Translations under genes and position numbers: made by a program
Notes under the pieces: generated by a model
The model's input: the letters and a program-made list of their open reading frames with translations, nothing else
Told to the model about the DNA's origin: nothing
The model's database searches: none
Shown here: one piece after another, positions 49,672 through 61,141 of the stretch
How positions within the stretch are numbered: the stretch's first letter is position 1
Layout of the letters: each line of letters opens with the position of its first letter
From: Edaphochlamys debaryana
Taxonomy: Eukaryota > Chlorophyta > Chlorophyceae > Chlamydomonadales
Assembly: GCA_016858145.1 (NCBI GenBank)
Contig: JAEHOE010000189.1
Span: 124,001-188,000, forward strand
Direction of reading: 5' to 3'
Length of the DNA stretch: 64,000 nucleotides

Positions 49672-51412
49672 TGTGCACAAGCAAGGCTCCCGCTGGGGGT
49701 CACAGCGATGAATGCTGGGCCATCCGTCCCACCACGCGGGGTCAGCTGATCTGAGATGGAAAGGATTAGGGCTGAGGGCACGCAGTGACGTGTTAGGTTA
49801 GTTGGGAATCTTCATTAGGCTTGGAGCTTCAATATGCAGGCAGCGGGCCGCACCCATAGTGGCGCTGGTGGCAGGGGGTTGTGCGGATTATGCATGCATT
49901 GTGCGCTGGTATGGTGTGTTAGGAATGGACAGGCAGGTTGCGCTTGGCGAACCCATAAGCATAAGGATACAGGCTCCAACGCCGAGGAGCATGCAGTGGT
50001 GTGAGGAATGGAGACGTCCTGGCGAGCACGTATGGGAGGCAGGTGGGAACCGCTGGGATGCGGCGCCTTATAACCTCAGCGAGGGGCTGATGACTTCGTT
50101 AACTGCAGGGTGACGCACTGTGTTGGGAATTGCGTTGACAGTTGGTGGCGGACTTGTCCAACGGATTGGCGCTCCCAAGCAGTTAGGAAACGCACCTATC
50201 TGTGGTTTGTTCGCAACAGGAAGAGGATGTAAAATAAATCATGAATGGCGGTGTGTTCGCATGAGCCCCTCTGTAACACGCATAGGGGCGGCACGTGCCC
50301 CTCAAGGGGGCAGACGTGCGTAACAGCTCACGCAGTTGGCTTAGCAGGCGGGGACAGGGCGGCAGTGCGCTCACGCCGGTGGGCAGGGCCAGACACAGGC
50401 AGGCAGGCAGCGGCGGGCGGGGGCAAACACAGGCACACACAGAAGCCAAAGCAAGGTGCAATCCAAAGGCGCACATACACGGCCCTACACGGCTGGAAAG
50501 CGCCGTGGCCACCCAACAGTCCCCAACGGCAACCGCAAACAGTAAACGGCTTTCACAATTGTAGACAAGAAAGGTAGTCAATTGCTTACGCAATAGCAGC
50601 AACTACAATGAGAAACACGCGTGAGCGGGGGCTCCGACGGGTCTCGCGGGGTTGGGGCCGGTGATCCGGTCCGGGGCGTGCGGAAGCGTCTCTCGCACGC
50701 GGGGAACCATAATATGGTCCCAAACGTGCGAAAGCCGCTTAACCCGCAAGACAGCCCGCTAAGCACCCAACAAGCCATCATGAATGCTCCCAGGTCGATA
50801 CGGGGCTGCAATCAAGCGCAGCGGCGGTCGGCTGGTGTGCGCACTGCGCTGGGATGCGGTTTGACTTCTGCGGGGCGCGAGCCCCTAGCCGACGACGCTG
50901 CTATGCACACACGAGGGCGAAGGATAGTGCGGCTACAAGGGCGTCTGCACCCCCGCGAGCAAGAATCATCGTGCTGCAGCGGTGCTCGACTCCTGGCAGT
51001 GCGCAAGGTGCAGCAAGCGCTGGCACCAGCAGCATGTAGAGTGCTAGCCTGGCAGCGACTCTAACGCGACAGCGTCGCTGCTATTGCGGTCAAACTGTCG
51101 TCTGGAGGACGCATCCCCCCGGACTTGGACAGCTTGCGCCCAGAACGGAGCAAGAGTGCATTGCCTATATGTGCTCAACACGCCAAACGTTTCTTGCACC
51201 AGTCGGCCAGCCCTTCGGTTGAGGCACAGACCCGCCCATGCCCATGCACTCGAGTGTACCCGAACGCCGCTGCGTACCCACAGGTCCCACACCACATGCC
51301 CCCTGACAACTCAAGGCATATTACCGTAGGCTATACTGCATCTCCCAGCTAGCCCGGCCAAACACACTCTGGCGTAACTGGCGATGGCACGGCCCAAGAG
51401 GCCCTGACTACA
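49672..51412. other. Intergenic, no gene seen
   Basis: GC is lower here than in neighbouring genes. The open frames lack family patterns. The right end should be the promoter of the PHD-Ulp1 gene; the bases just before its ATG (ctgactaca) are unremarkable. Confidence 0.5.
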
Positions 51413-54400
51413 ATGTCAGCTTCGGGCGATGATTCGAGCTATGAAGCTGAAAGTTGCTCCAGCAGCGATGACGCCGACATGGACGACCTGGAAACGGAGG
51501 TTGAGGATGCCGCACAGAATGCCGACACCTCGCTTGCCCGCAAACTTCAGCAAGTGGCTGATCACTTCCGAGACGCCCTGGAGGCCGTGGAGACAATGAA
51601 GGAGCAGACTTCCACAGACACGCAGCTCCTGCGCCAAGCCATGGCAAAGAAAGCTGACAGACTCCTCCATGTCGCCCTAAAGGCCAAGGCGCTAGCTAAA
51701 GTAGAAGCCGCTACTGGCGTCAACGCTACCAGCGGCGTCGAGGCTGCTGCCCACACCGATGCGGGTGGTGCGGCCGCTGCGGGCGGGGAAGCAGCTGAGG
51801 GCGGAGGTGGCGGGGACGGTACCAACGCGGATGGTGCAGGCGCCGCTCCCGGCAGCGGCGCCGATGACGGCAGTGGCGACCGTGCTGGCGACGCCGCCTG
51901 CCCTGAGGACGGCTCCCAACCTCCGCCTGGAGGCAGCGGCAGCGGGGGGCCTGAGGGCGTCGAGGCCATCAAGAAGGCCCAGATAGCCGCCGATCGCCAA
52001 ATTTACCGGTATATGGGGTTGATCAGAAAATATATCAAGAAGATCATTGAGACGCATCCCGAAACTGGGAAGGGGCGCATTGGCGTCGCCTGCGTGACGT
52101 CACGACGGGTGGCTTATCGCCGCAGTGGGCCCAGCTCCAAGGGCAAGGAAAACCCCATGACGCCCGCTTTCATGCCAGCGGCGGTCAAAGAGCTGATGCA
52201 AACCATGACGCTGGACGAGCTCAAAGCCCTTAACAACGGCAACGGCGACACCAAGGTGTACGAGGCTCTGGTGGGCTTGCTCTGCCAGGCGATCGGGTCC
52301 ACGATACCGCCCGTGGTTGGCGAAGGTGCGTCCAATGGAAGGGGTCGAGGGGGCAGGGGTCGAGGGGGCAGGCTTTGCGGATAGAGCTTCCGCCAATGTA
52401 GCCCCTTTCCCGACCTCTATGACATTGCAGACTGTGCCCTGCTGCTTGCATGCAGAGCTGGAGGCAGATGGGGTCGTGGCGGTCTACACGGAGGCGTGCA
52501 AGACATGCCCCCCCATACGGCGGCTAATCACCCTCTTCAAGGGTGTCCTGAAGCGGGTGGACAACGCAGGGCTCACCGCCAGCGGCAGCACTCGCGAGGG
52601 TCCTGGCAGCGGTAACAATGGGGCTGGCGGTGGAGGCAGCAGGTCTGACGGCAGCCAGGCGGAAGCTGGCCTGCCCACTGGCTTGGCTGCCGCCGCCAAC
52701 CTGGCCACCGCGGCAGGGGTGAGCAAGAAACGGATACAGGCAGCCTCCTGCACTGTTCCGTGCTAGCCGAAGGAATGTCCAGCGGGGCTTTCATCCTCCC
52801 CTGCAACAGCTGTGCTCTGCTGAAAGTGCCTGCCTCTCGTCCTGTATGACGACGCTTGCCTCAGCTGCCCCCTCCCACACACACATGCACTCCCCCTGCC
52901 CCGTTCACAGGAGCCGCAAGACCCCGTCGTGCCCCCTCCGCCGCCGGGCCCGCCTCCTTCCAACATGGGACCGGGCGGGGGGCACGGCAGTGCCGCGGCT
53001 GGCACGAGCAGCGCGGGCCTTGGCGGTAGCAGCGGTGGCGGGGTTGGCCAAACGGGTGGTGGCGGTGAGGTCGACGGCGAGGGCGGCCACAGGGGCACCG
53101 CCGGCCTCCAGCCGGGCCCACGCCCCTCAGCCGCGCCCAGCGACCAGCCGCCGCCTGCGTCCGCCTCCGTGCAGGTGCGTTCAAGGGGCCACTCGCAGTC
53201 TAGCGGGGCTGGCTTCATCTCCACCGACAGCTGTGCTCCCCCTCAGCATGCCTGCCTTGCTTGCGTTCTGCGCGGCTACCTGTGTCACGGCTCCCTCCCT
53301 CTGCCCCTTCCGCAGGCGCCTCAAGTCCCCAGCGCGCCCCCTCCGCCGCCGGGCCCGCACACCGCCACGGGACCGGGCGGGGGGCACGGCAGCGCCACGG
53401 CTGGCACGGGCAGCGCGGGCCTTGGCGCCGGCGGCGGTGGCGGAGGAGGCCAATCGGGCGGTGGCGGTCTGGGCGACGGAGACGGTGGCCACAGGGGCAC
53501 CGCCGGCCTCCAGCCGGGCCCACAGGCCAGGGCCGCGCCCAGCGCCCAGGACAACGCAGGGCTCACCGCCAGCGGCAGCACTCGCGAGGGGCCTGGCAGC
53601 GGTAACAATGGGGCTGGCGGTGGAGGCAGCAGGTCTGACGGCAGCCAGGCGGAAGCTGGCCTGCTGGACACCGTGTGCCCCGAGCTGCCACCGCCAGAGA
53701 GCGGGAACGATTACAGCAAGGCGCAGTGCAACACGATCTTCCCCATGCTGATTCGAGCCGCGTGTTCAACCCTGTTCCTCAAGACGCTGATGTACGACTG
53801 CCTTGCCCAACACCGTGACACGGAGAAGGAGAGCAGTACCTGGAGCAAGATGCCGGGAACACTCGACACGCTTGTGGACGCTTTTAAGGTCGAAGGCTAT
53901 GTTCCCGGCACGTCCCTGCAGCAGCTCTCAGCAGCGGAGGGATCTGGCGGCGGTGGCAACACGGGCACGGGCCGGAGTGGTCAGCGGGGGCGAGGCCGTG
54001 GCACACGAGTTGTGCAGGAAACACGTGGGCGCAGCAGCTCAGGCGGGCGCAACCGTGGCCACTCGAAAGGGCGCTCGAGAAAACGAGGCATGGCGGACCA
54101 CTTTGGCGACCTGGTGGCGGAACAGGTAACCTTAACAAGAATCCATAACGGCGAAAGTTGCCCACCTGTGCAGCGTAAGCCGTGATGTGTTTAGGCTTGC
54201 TTTGCTGCGTTCTGCGCGGCTACCTGTGTCACGGCTCCCTCCCCCTGCCCCTTCCGCAGGCGCCTCAAGTCCCCAGCGCGCCCCCTCCGCCGCCGGGCCC
54301 GCACACCGCCACGGGACCGGGCGGGGGGCACGGCAGCGCCACGGCTGGCACGGGCAGCGCGGGCCTTGGCGCCGGCGGCGGCGGCGGAGGAGGCCAATCG

Positions 54401-57400
54401 GGCGGTGGCGGTCTGGGCGACGGCGACGGTGGCCACAGGGGCACCGCCGGCCTCCAGCCGGGCCCACAGGCCAGGGCCGCGCCCAGCGCCCAGCCGCCGC
54501 CTGCGTCCGCCTCCGTGCAGGTGCGTTCAGGGGGCCGCTGGCAGTCTAGCTAGCGGGGCTGGCTTCATCTCCACCGACAGCTGTGCTCCCCCTCAGCATG
54601 CCTGCCTGCATCTCGGCCTGCAGCGGTGCTCCGGTTGTGCTGATACCCCATCGGTCTTGTTGTCCCTGTCGGTTGCAGGTCGCTTCCGGAGCCGTTGTGC
54701 CGCCTCAGCCTTGCGCTATCTGCTCGGATTCGACATGCGGTGGCCCTCTCGGCCCCATGCTATCCTGTTTGTGCGGTCGCAGCCGTGCCCATACCGCTTG
54801 CGCCCGTGATGAGCCTGGTGGCGTGTACCGGTGCAAGGGTTGCACCCGCCTGCCCTGGGCCAATCACTTATCCTCTATTCCAGAAGACGACGTCCACGCT
54901 GGGCCTCTAACTACGCCACCCCGCATCCAGCAGCAACCTGGGCGGAAGCGGCCGGGGACAACACCCTCCGGCAGTGCGCGCCGGAAGCTCCCTCGGGTGG
55001 CGGATGACCACGCTTGCGAGCTATGCAAGGACACGAGCTCAGACGAGAGCGGGCCCCTGGGAGCGCTGCTCCTGTGTGATACCCAACTTCCTGAGGGCGG
55101 CGTGTGCAACAAGGGCTACCACGTGACGTGCCTGGGCTTGGCTAAGAAGCCGCGGGGGAAATGGTTCTGCCCCCAGTGCGCACCGGTAGGTCTTATCTCT
55201 TGAGCAACTGCCCTTCCTGCTCGCTCCGTGACATGCATACTCAACACCTGCAGGCCGCTGCAGCTGGCTTGGACACTCGCCCAACAACGGCAGAACCCGC
55301 TGACTCTTGCGGGAGGTCTGCAGGCGGGCCAACCACGCGTGCAATGAAGCGAAGGGCAGAACAGGTGATGTGACACCGCCCTTTCCTCTCAAATTCACCC
55401 GACTCTCCTTGCCAGGACACGCCTCAGCTTACAAGTTGTTACTGCACCCTTACAGGGTGAGACGGCCCAGCCAGCGCCTGCCTACAGGAGCACCGCCGGC
55501 CTCCAGCCGGGCCCACGCCCCTCAGCCGCGCCCAGCGCCCAGCCGCTGCCTGCGTCCGCCTCCGTGCAGGTGCGTTCAAGGGGCCGCTCGCGGTCTAGCG
55601 GGGCTGGCTTCATCTCCACCGACAGCTGTGCTCCCCCTCAGCATGCCTGCCTTGCTTGCGTTCTGCGCGGCTACCTGTGTCACGGCTCCCTCCCCCTGCC
55701 CCTTCCGCAGGCGCCTCAAGACCCCAGCGCGCCCCCTCCGCCGCCGGGCCCGCCGCCCGCCGCCACGGAACCGGGCGAGGGATTCAGCGGCGCTGGGGCT
55801 GGCACGAGCACCGCGGGGCTCGACAGCGGCGGTCTAGGAGGGCAGGGCGGCTTCCAGGTTAGTTGGTCTCCTTTGCATGCGCCCATCGCCTAGAGTGTTA
55901 GGGTCGGACGCAGGGTTAGCCTATGCGGTTGCCTTGATTCTTCCTTTGTGTAGGGCATGACGGGTGAAGAGACATGGCTCTTCAACGCTAGGCTCGCAAG
56001 GACCATCGAAGCTGCGGACGCGGCCCTTCAGGCCGGGGAGAAGAAGAAGGGGAGGCGGCAGAAGAAGAGCCCACCGCTGCGAGAAACGCTCAGAGGCGAA
56101 TGGCGTGGGGTGAGTCCAGTACCAGAGCAGCGAGACTTTTCAATGAGTTAAAACGTGCAAACACACATTGCAGACGTATGGAGACCACTGTGAAAGGGTG
56201 GCTGAAGAAGCAGCGGAGGCAGCAGCACGTGCGGATGTGCCGAAGGAGGAACGCCCCGCGCAGGAGTACAATCCGTTCGATGCCACACCTCGTAAGTGAG
56301 CACAGCCGCGTTGAAAGTTTTCCTATCTAACGAGATGTATGTTGTGTCGTCGGCAGTGTCGCCCCTTGACGACGACTCCAAGCGTTTCCTCGGATTGCCG
56401 CTTCAAGCAGCATGCGACTCTGCCTCTGGTAGCGGGGAGGTCGCCGCCGGCCTCCAGCCGGGCCCACGCCCCTCAGCCGCGCCCAGCGACCAGCCGCCGC
56501 CTGCGTCCGCCTCCGTGCAGGTGCGTTCAAGGGGCCGCTCGCGGTCTAGCGGGGCTGGCTTCATCTCCACCGACAGCTGTGCTCCCCCCTCAGCATGCCT
56601 GCCTTGCTTGCGTTCTGCGCGGCTTCCTGTGTCACGGCTCCCTCCCCCTGCCCCTTCCGCAGGCGCCTCAAGTCCCCAGCGCGCCCCCTCCGCCGCCGGG
56701 CCCGCACACCGCCACGGGACCGGGCGGGGGGCACGGCAGCGCCACGGCTGGCACGAGCAGCGGGGGCCTTGGCGCCGGCGGCGGCGGCGGAGGAGGAGGC
56801 CAATCGGGCGGTGGCGGTCTGGGCGACGGCGACGGTGGCCACAGGGGCACCGCCGGCCTCCAGCCGGACCCACGCCCCTCAGCCGCGCCCAGCGACCAGC
56901 CGCCGCCTGCGTCCGCCTCCGTGCAGGTGCGTTCAAGGGGCCGCTTGGAGTCTAGCGGGGCTGGCTTCATCTCCACCGACAGCTGTGCTCCCCCCTCAGC
57001 ATGCCTGCCTTGCTTGCGTTCTGCGCGGCTACCTGTGTCACGGCTCCCTCCCCCTGCCCCTTCCGCAGGCGCCTCGAGTCCCCAGCGCGCCCCCTCCGCC
57101 GCCGGGCCCGCACACCGCCACGGGACCGGGCGGGGGGCACGGCAGCGCCACGGCTGGCACGAGCAGCGGGGGCCTTGGCGCCGGCGGCGGCGGCGGAGGA
57201 GGCCAATCGGGCGGTGGCGGTCTGGGCGACGGCGACGGTGGCCACAGGGGCACCGCCGGCCTCCAGCCGGACCCATGCCCCTCAGCCGCGCCCAGCGCCC
57301 AGCCGCCGCCTGCGTCCGCCTCCGTGCAGGTGCGTTCAAGGGGCCGCTTGGAGTCTAGCGGGGCTGGCTTCATCTCCACCGACAGCTGTGCTCCCCCTCA

Positions 57401-59483
57401 GCATGCCTGCCTTGCTTGCGTTCTGCGCGGCTACCTGTGTCACGGCTCCCTCCCCCTGCCCCTTCCGCAGGCGCCTCAAGTCCCCAGCGCGCCCCCTCCG
57501 CCGCCGGGCCCGCACACCGCCACGGGACCGGGCGGGGGGCACGGCAGCGCCACGGCTGGCACGAGCAGCGGGGGCCTTGGCGCCGGCGGCGGCGGCGGAG
57601 GAGGCCAATCGGGCGGTGGCAGTCTGGGCGACGGCGACGGTGGCCACAGGGGCACCGCCGGCCTCCAGCCGGACCCACGCCCCTCAGCCGCGCCCAGCGA
57701 CCAGCCGCCGCCTGCGTCCGCCTCCGTGCAGGTGCGTTCAAGGGGCCGCTTGGAGTCTAGCGGGGCTGGCTTCATCTCCACCGACAGCTGTGCTCCCCCT
57801 CAGCATGCCTGCCTTGCTTGCGTTCTGCGCGGCTTCCTGTGTCACGGCTCCCTCCCCCTGCCCCTTCCGCAGGCGCCTCAAGTCCCCAGCGCGCCCCCTC
57901 CGCCGCCGGGCCCGCACACCGCCACGGGACCGGGCGGGGGGCACGGCAGCGCCACGGCTGGCACGAGCAGCGGGGGCCTTGGCGCCGGCGGCGGCGGAGG
58001 AGGAGGCCAATCGGGCGGTGGCGGTCTGGGCGACGGCGACGGTGGCCACAGGGGCACCGCCGGCCTCCAGCCGGACCCACGCCCCTCAGCCGCGCCCAGC
58101 GACCAGCCGCCGCCGGGCAGTGGCGGTGTGGGCGACGGCGACGATGAGTGGGTGATCACCCATGAACTAACGGTCGGTCCATCGCGCCAGCCGCCCTCCT
58201 GTGGACTGACGGACCCCCCTGGCTCAGAGACTCGCAGCCGTCAAGTCCGTCCCGTTCAACCCTCGCAACCGCAACTGGGACCTCTGGGGTTCGGAGCTCC
58301 AGCGGCTGCAGGGAGATGCCGACTGCGACTTGTCGGACACGTCCATCAACCTCTACATCTTGTGAGCCCGTTTCCAAGCATCTCCTCACCTGGGTGCCCT
58401 GCAACCTGCACCCTTCGCCGTTATATATCCTTAACCACCCGAGTAACCCCGCCCTGGTGTGGCCCTCAGGTGGCTCTGGGACCACATGCCACCGGAGACA
58501 CGCACGCGCTGCTGCCTGCTCGGCACCCACATGTACAGCAAGATTGTCGAGAAGGGCGCTGCGGAGGAGGCCTGGACGCGGCTTCGACCGAAGGAGTTGT
58601 GGGAATCTCTCTCGGGGCGCCACGAGGTGGGTGCGGCCTGGTGTTAGGGGCTAGCTGAAGTTAGAATGTAGACTGCACTCAAGCAGTTGTCTTTTTGTAG
58701 GTGGTGGACCTCTCCAAGAAGGACTTCGTGTTTCTGCCCATGCACACCGGGTTCCACTGGTCCCTTCTCGTCATCTGCCACCTGCCCCGGCTCGTGGACC
58801 CCAAAGCGCCCGGCACACCGATGATTCTGCACTTCGACTCCTCATGGGGTGGGCACTGCCGCACTGCTGTTGTGGCACTGCTACTCCTCTCCTTGACAGG
58901 ACTTCTTCACATGCAGACGATGGTGGCAACTTCCACGCACCCGAGTACGGCAAGATTCGCCACTACCTGTCCTGTCAGCTGCGCAGCGCTGGCCACGGCA
59001 CAGTGCGGGTCACGGCTGGCAGTTTCCCAGCCCGGAGTGACGTGCGCGCGCCCCACCAGGGCATGACCAAGCACTGCGCCGTCTTCATGCTGTCCACCCT
59101 GGAGCACTTCCTGGCACGACGTCCCGAGCGGGTGGAGCTCAGGGGCACAGAGCGCAAGAGTGAGTGCATGAGCCGTGGTGAATCCCCTTGTTATCAGGGC
59201 GTTTAGTGTGGCTTGCCACTGACGCTTGTGCCGTTGCCCATGACCAGCGCCGTCCTTGGTGGAGCTAGCCGATGGCGGCGCGGTGCAGCACGACCTGAGC
59301 AACATCAAGTGGTACACCTCGGGCGAGGCGGCCGCCCTACGGTGGAAGCTGCGTGCGCTGGCGCTCAAGTGGCTGCTGCCGCACGTGTCAGCGGGTGACC
59401 GCGAGGCTGTAGAAACCGCTCTCGCAGAGGCTACCGTGAGAACACCCAGGACGCCACTGCAGCCGCAAGGGAGGGTTCTGTGA
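51413..59483 (+). CDS. Large PHD-finger / Ulp1-like cysteine protease protein with repeated exons
   Basis: Twenty-one exons join in phase to about 1943 aa: 51413-52325, 52456-52718, 52911-53174, 53316-54125, 54260-54520, 54679-55185, 55254-55364, 55456-55569, 55711-55857, 55954-56109, 56174-56291, 56357-56520, 56663-56926, 57069-57329, 57471-57731, 57873-58172, 58228-58361, 58470-58626, 58701-58848, 58917-59159, 59248-59483. The last exon may instead splice out at 59435. Exon 1 is unknown (acidic start, YMGLIRKYIKKIIE later). Residues 838-1006 hold two PHD-like fingers: CAIC..SCLC..HTAC..CKGC, then CELC..LLLCD..CNKGYHVTC..CPQC. From about 1640 the C48 (Ulp1/SENP) pattern appears: FHWSLLVI (His), MILHFDSSWG (Asp), PHQGMTKHCAVFML (Gln and Cys, with HCA where DCG is usual). 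Such enzymes cut SUMO or related tags. Between them lie Gly/Pro-rich exons copied in tandem. It could be a host gene or a transposon accessory gene; KDZ-type elements are known to carry Ulp1 domains. Confidence 0.78.
52561..52673 (+). repeat. 113-bp coding duplication, copy 1
   Basis: This segment of exon 2 of the PHD-Ulp1 gene (DNAGLTASGSTREGPG and on) is repeated almost exactly at 53551-53663 inside exon 4; the one difference I saw is in gagggtcct versus gaggggcct. Copy 2 is fused in frame into a 402-type module, so the fourth exon is a mosaic. Confidence 0.85.
52911..58117 (+). repeat. Tandem exon-plus-intron modules, 402-bp period
   Basis: A Gly/Pro/Ala-rich exon of 261-264 bp (APQVPSAPPPPPGP to PPPASASVQ) plus an intron of about 141 bp (from gtgcgttcaaggggccgc to cccttccgcag) recurs. 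Full copies start at 52911, 54260, 56663, 57069, 57471 and 57873 (the last with a new 3' end); partial or mosaic copies start at 53316 and 55711, and the module's 3' end recurs at 55456 and 56357. The four copies from 56663 on are nearly identical, introns included. Every full module is a multiple of three, so copy number can change without breaking the frame. Confidence 0.92.
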
Positions 59484-59498
59484 CATGGCCAGCGCGGA

Positions 59499-59660
59499 GG
59501 CTTGTCGGGCGGTTGGCGGCAGCGGCTTGTCGGGCGGTTGGAGGCAGCCGCTTGTCGGGCGGTTTGGAGGCAGCGGCTTGTTGGGCGGTTGGAGGCAGCG
59601 GCTTGTCGGGCGGTTGGAGGCAGCAGGCTTGTCGATGAAAGGCCAAGGCTTGTCAGGCGG
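59499..59660. repeat. 25-bp minisatellite
   Basis: Five to six imperfect copies of ggcttgtcgggcggttgg plus ggcagc begin 16 bp after the last in-frame stop of the PHD-Ulp1 gene, in its 3' UTR or in an intron if the gene continues. The last copies are truncated. Confidence 0.8.
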
Positions 59661-61141
59661 ATAGCAATAAGGCAGAGGCGGATAGCCGGGCTCATGGATA
59701 GCCTATCACGACGACGAAACTTGAACGGAAGGAGAAGCGGGGACGAGGGGACTTTGGCAGCGGGTGCAGTGCTCGCAGGGGCCGTGCAGCGTACTTCGGA
59801 TGACGACGAAAGGGGATGCAGCTGAGCGTGTCGCCACCAGGTCCGCAACGCGAGAGAAGTAGGCAGGGTGCCAGCGGTGTGCATCGCCGAGGCAGGGGGT
59901 AACCTATACTTTGGCAGGGGGCTTGCAATGGTGGCAGGTATTTCATGCTGTTGAAACCTCAAGTCCCTCGCTCCGATCCTAGCTCTCCCTTTATGCCGGC
60001 TAGCACTTCATTCTGTGCGCACCTCTGACAGCTCAACCTGCCAGCGGGACATGCCCTTTCGTGTTACGCATTTGGGTCAGCTGGAACAATGAGACTCTCT
60101 GCCACGTTGTTCTCAATGTCAGCCCACAGGAGCTGTACTTGACCAATCTTCCGTTGGCCAGAGTGCTGCCCAGATAACGCTCATCAGCCATCTCCTAGGT
60201 TCCCTCCCGCCCCAGGCTTCTGCACAGCAACCAGTCAGCCATAGCGCTGCTGACCAGCTGACGAGTCGCTCTTCCACGCGGTGGCGTTGGGTGGGCGGGT
60301 GAAGGGGGACAAGAGATGGGGATGGATGCATAATCGGACAGCTGGCAGGGGGCTCGGTGCCGCCAGGCTGTTAGGGTTTCGGACCAGCCCGCTGGCGGAG
60401 CTGCGTGGCAGGTCGGACTCCCAAACGTGCCAATCGACTAGTGTGTCGGATCTGGCGTGCTAGTCCCTAAGCCCCTGCCCTACTCGAGCTGGTGGTGCGA
60501 GGGCAGGACTCAGGACGAGTGGGGACAGCCTAAAGCAAGGGCTGGAGGCTGGACCACACCTCCAACATGGCTGGGTGCCAGCACGTCCGGTCCTCTTGGC
60601 CTGTTCCCACCCGCGTAGCACTAGCACTAGCACTAGCACTAGCGGTATCGTGATGGTATCGTTATGAGGTGAGACCGGCTACGCCTGGGCAAGCGGGCTG
60701 GGCTGACACGGGTACCTGCCCGGGGTGAGTCCGGAACCTCCTCAACAGCATAGCTGGCTCCCCTCAACTGCGGTCAACGGCACACTGCCTACCCTCCCTT
60801 CCCCCTCCCGCCCGTGAGCGCTCGGCGCTAGCCTCCGCGCTCGGTGCCAGTCTGGGTTCTGGCAGCTGCCCATCTGCGCCCCAGCCCCAGGCCAGCACGG
60901 GGTTGCACTTCACTGCTTGCAAGAGCAGGGCTGCTCGCCCCCTTTATTCCCGCCATGCTGCAGGTGACCTTGCTCGTTCCGGCCACCTGACAGTCCGGGC
61001 CCCACTCCATGCCCAGACAACCCGCGTGCCCTGCCCCGCCCCATGCACCCAAACGCCCAACCAGCTCTCGCCCCTCCTATGACCAACCCCATCTCATCCC
61101 ACCACCGCCCCCACCCCGGTCCCCGCGGCGCTACCCCCCGC
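59661..61141. other. Intergenic, no gene seen
   Basis: This is downstream of the PHD-Ulp1 gene. Apart from an AGCACT hexamer run at 60617-60643 I saw no gene, RNA or terminal-repeat signature. If the PHD-Ulp1 gene belongs to a transposon, one end might lie here, but I could not identify it by eye. Confidence 0.5.
60617..60643. repeat. AGCACT hexamer microsatellite
   Basis: Four and a half perfect copies of agcact in a row. It is not the Chlamydomonas telomere repeat (TTTTAGGG). Confidence 0.8.

Noticed and set aside
56595..58658. 687-codon open frame reading through exons and introns of the repeat modules
   Set aside because: It reads the 141-bp intron (gtgcgt...ccgcag) as protein; the identical introns have clear donor and acceptor sites and the phased exon model accounts for the conserved Ulp1 exons downstream.
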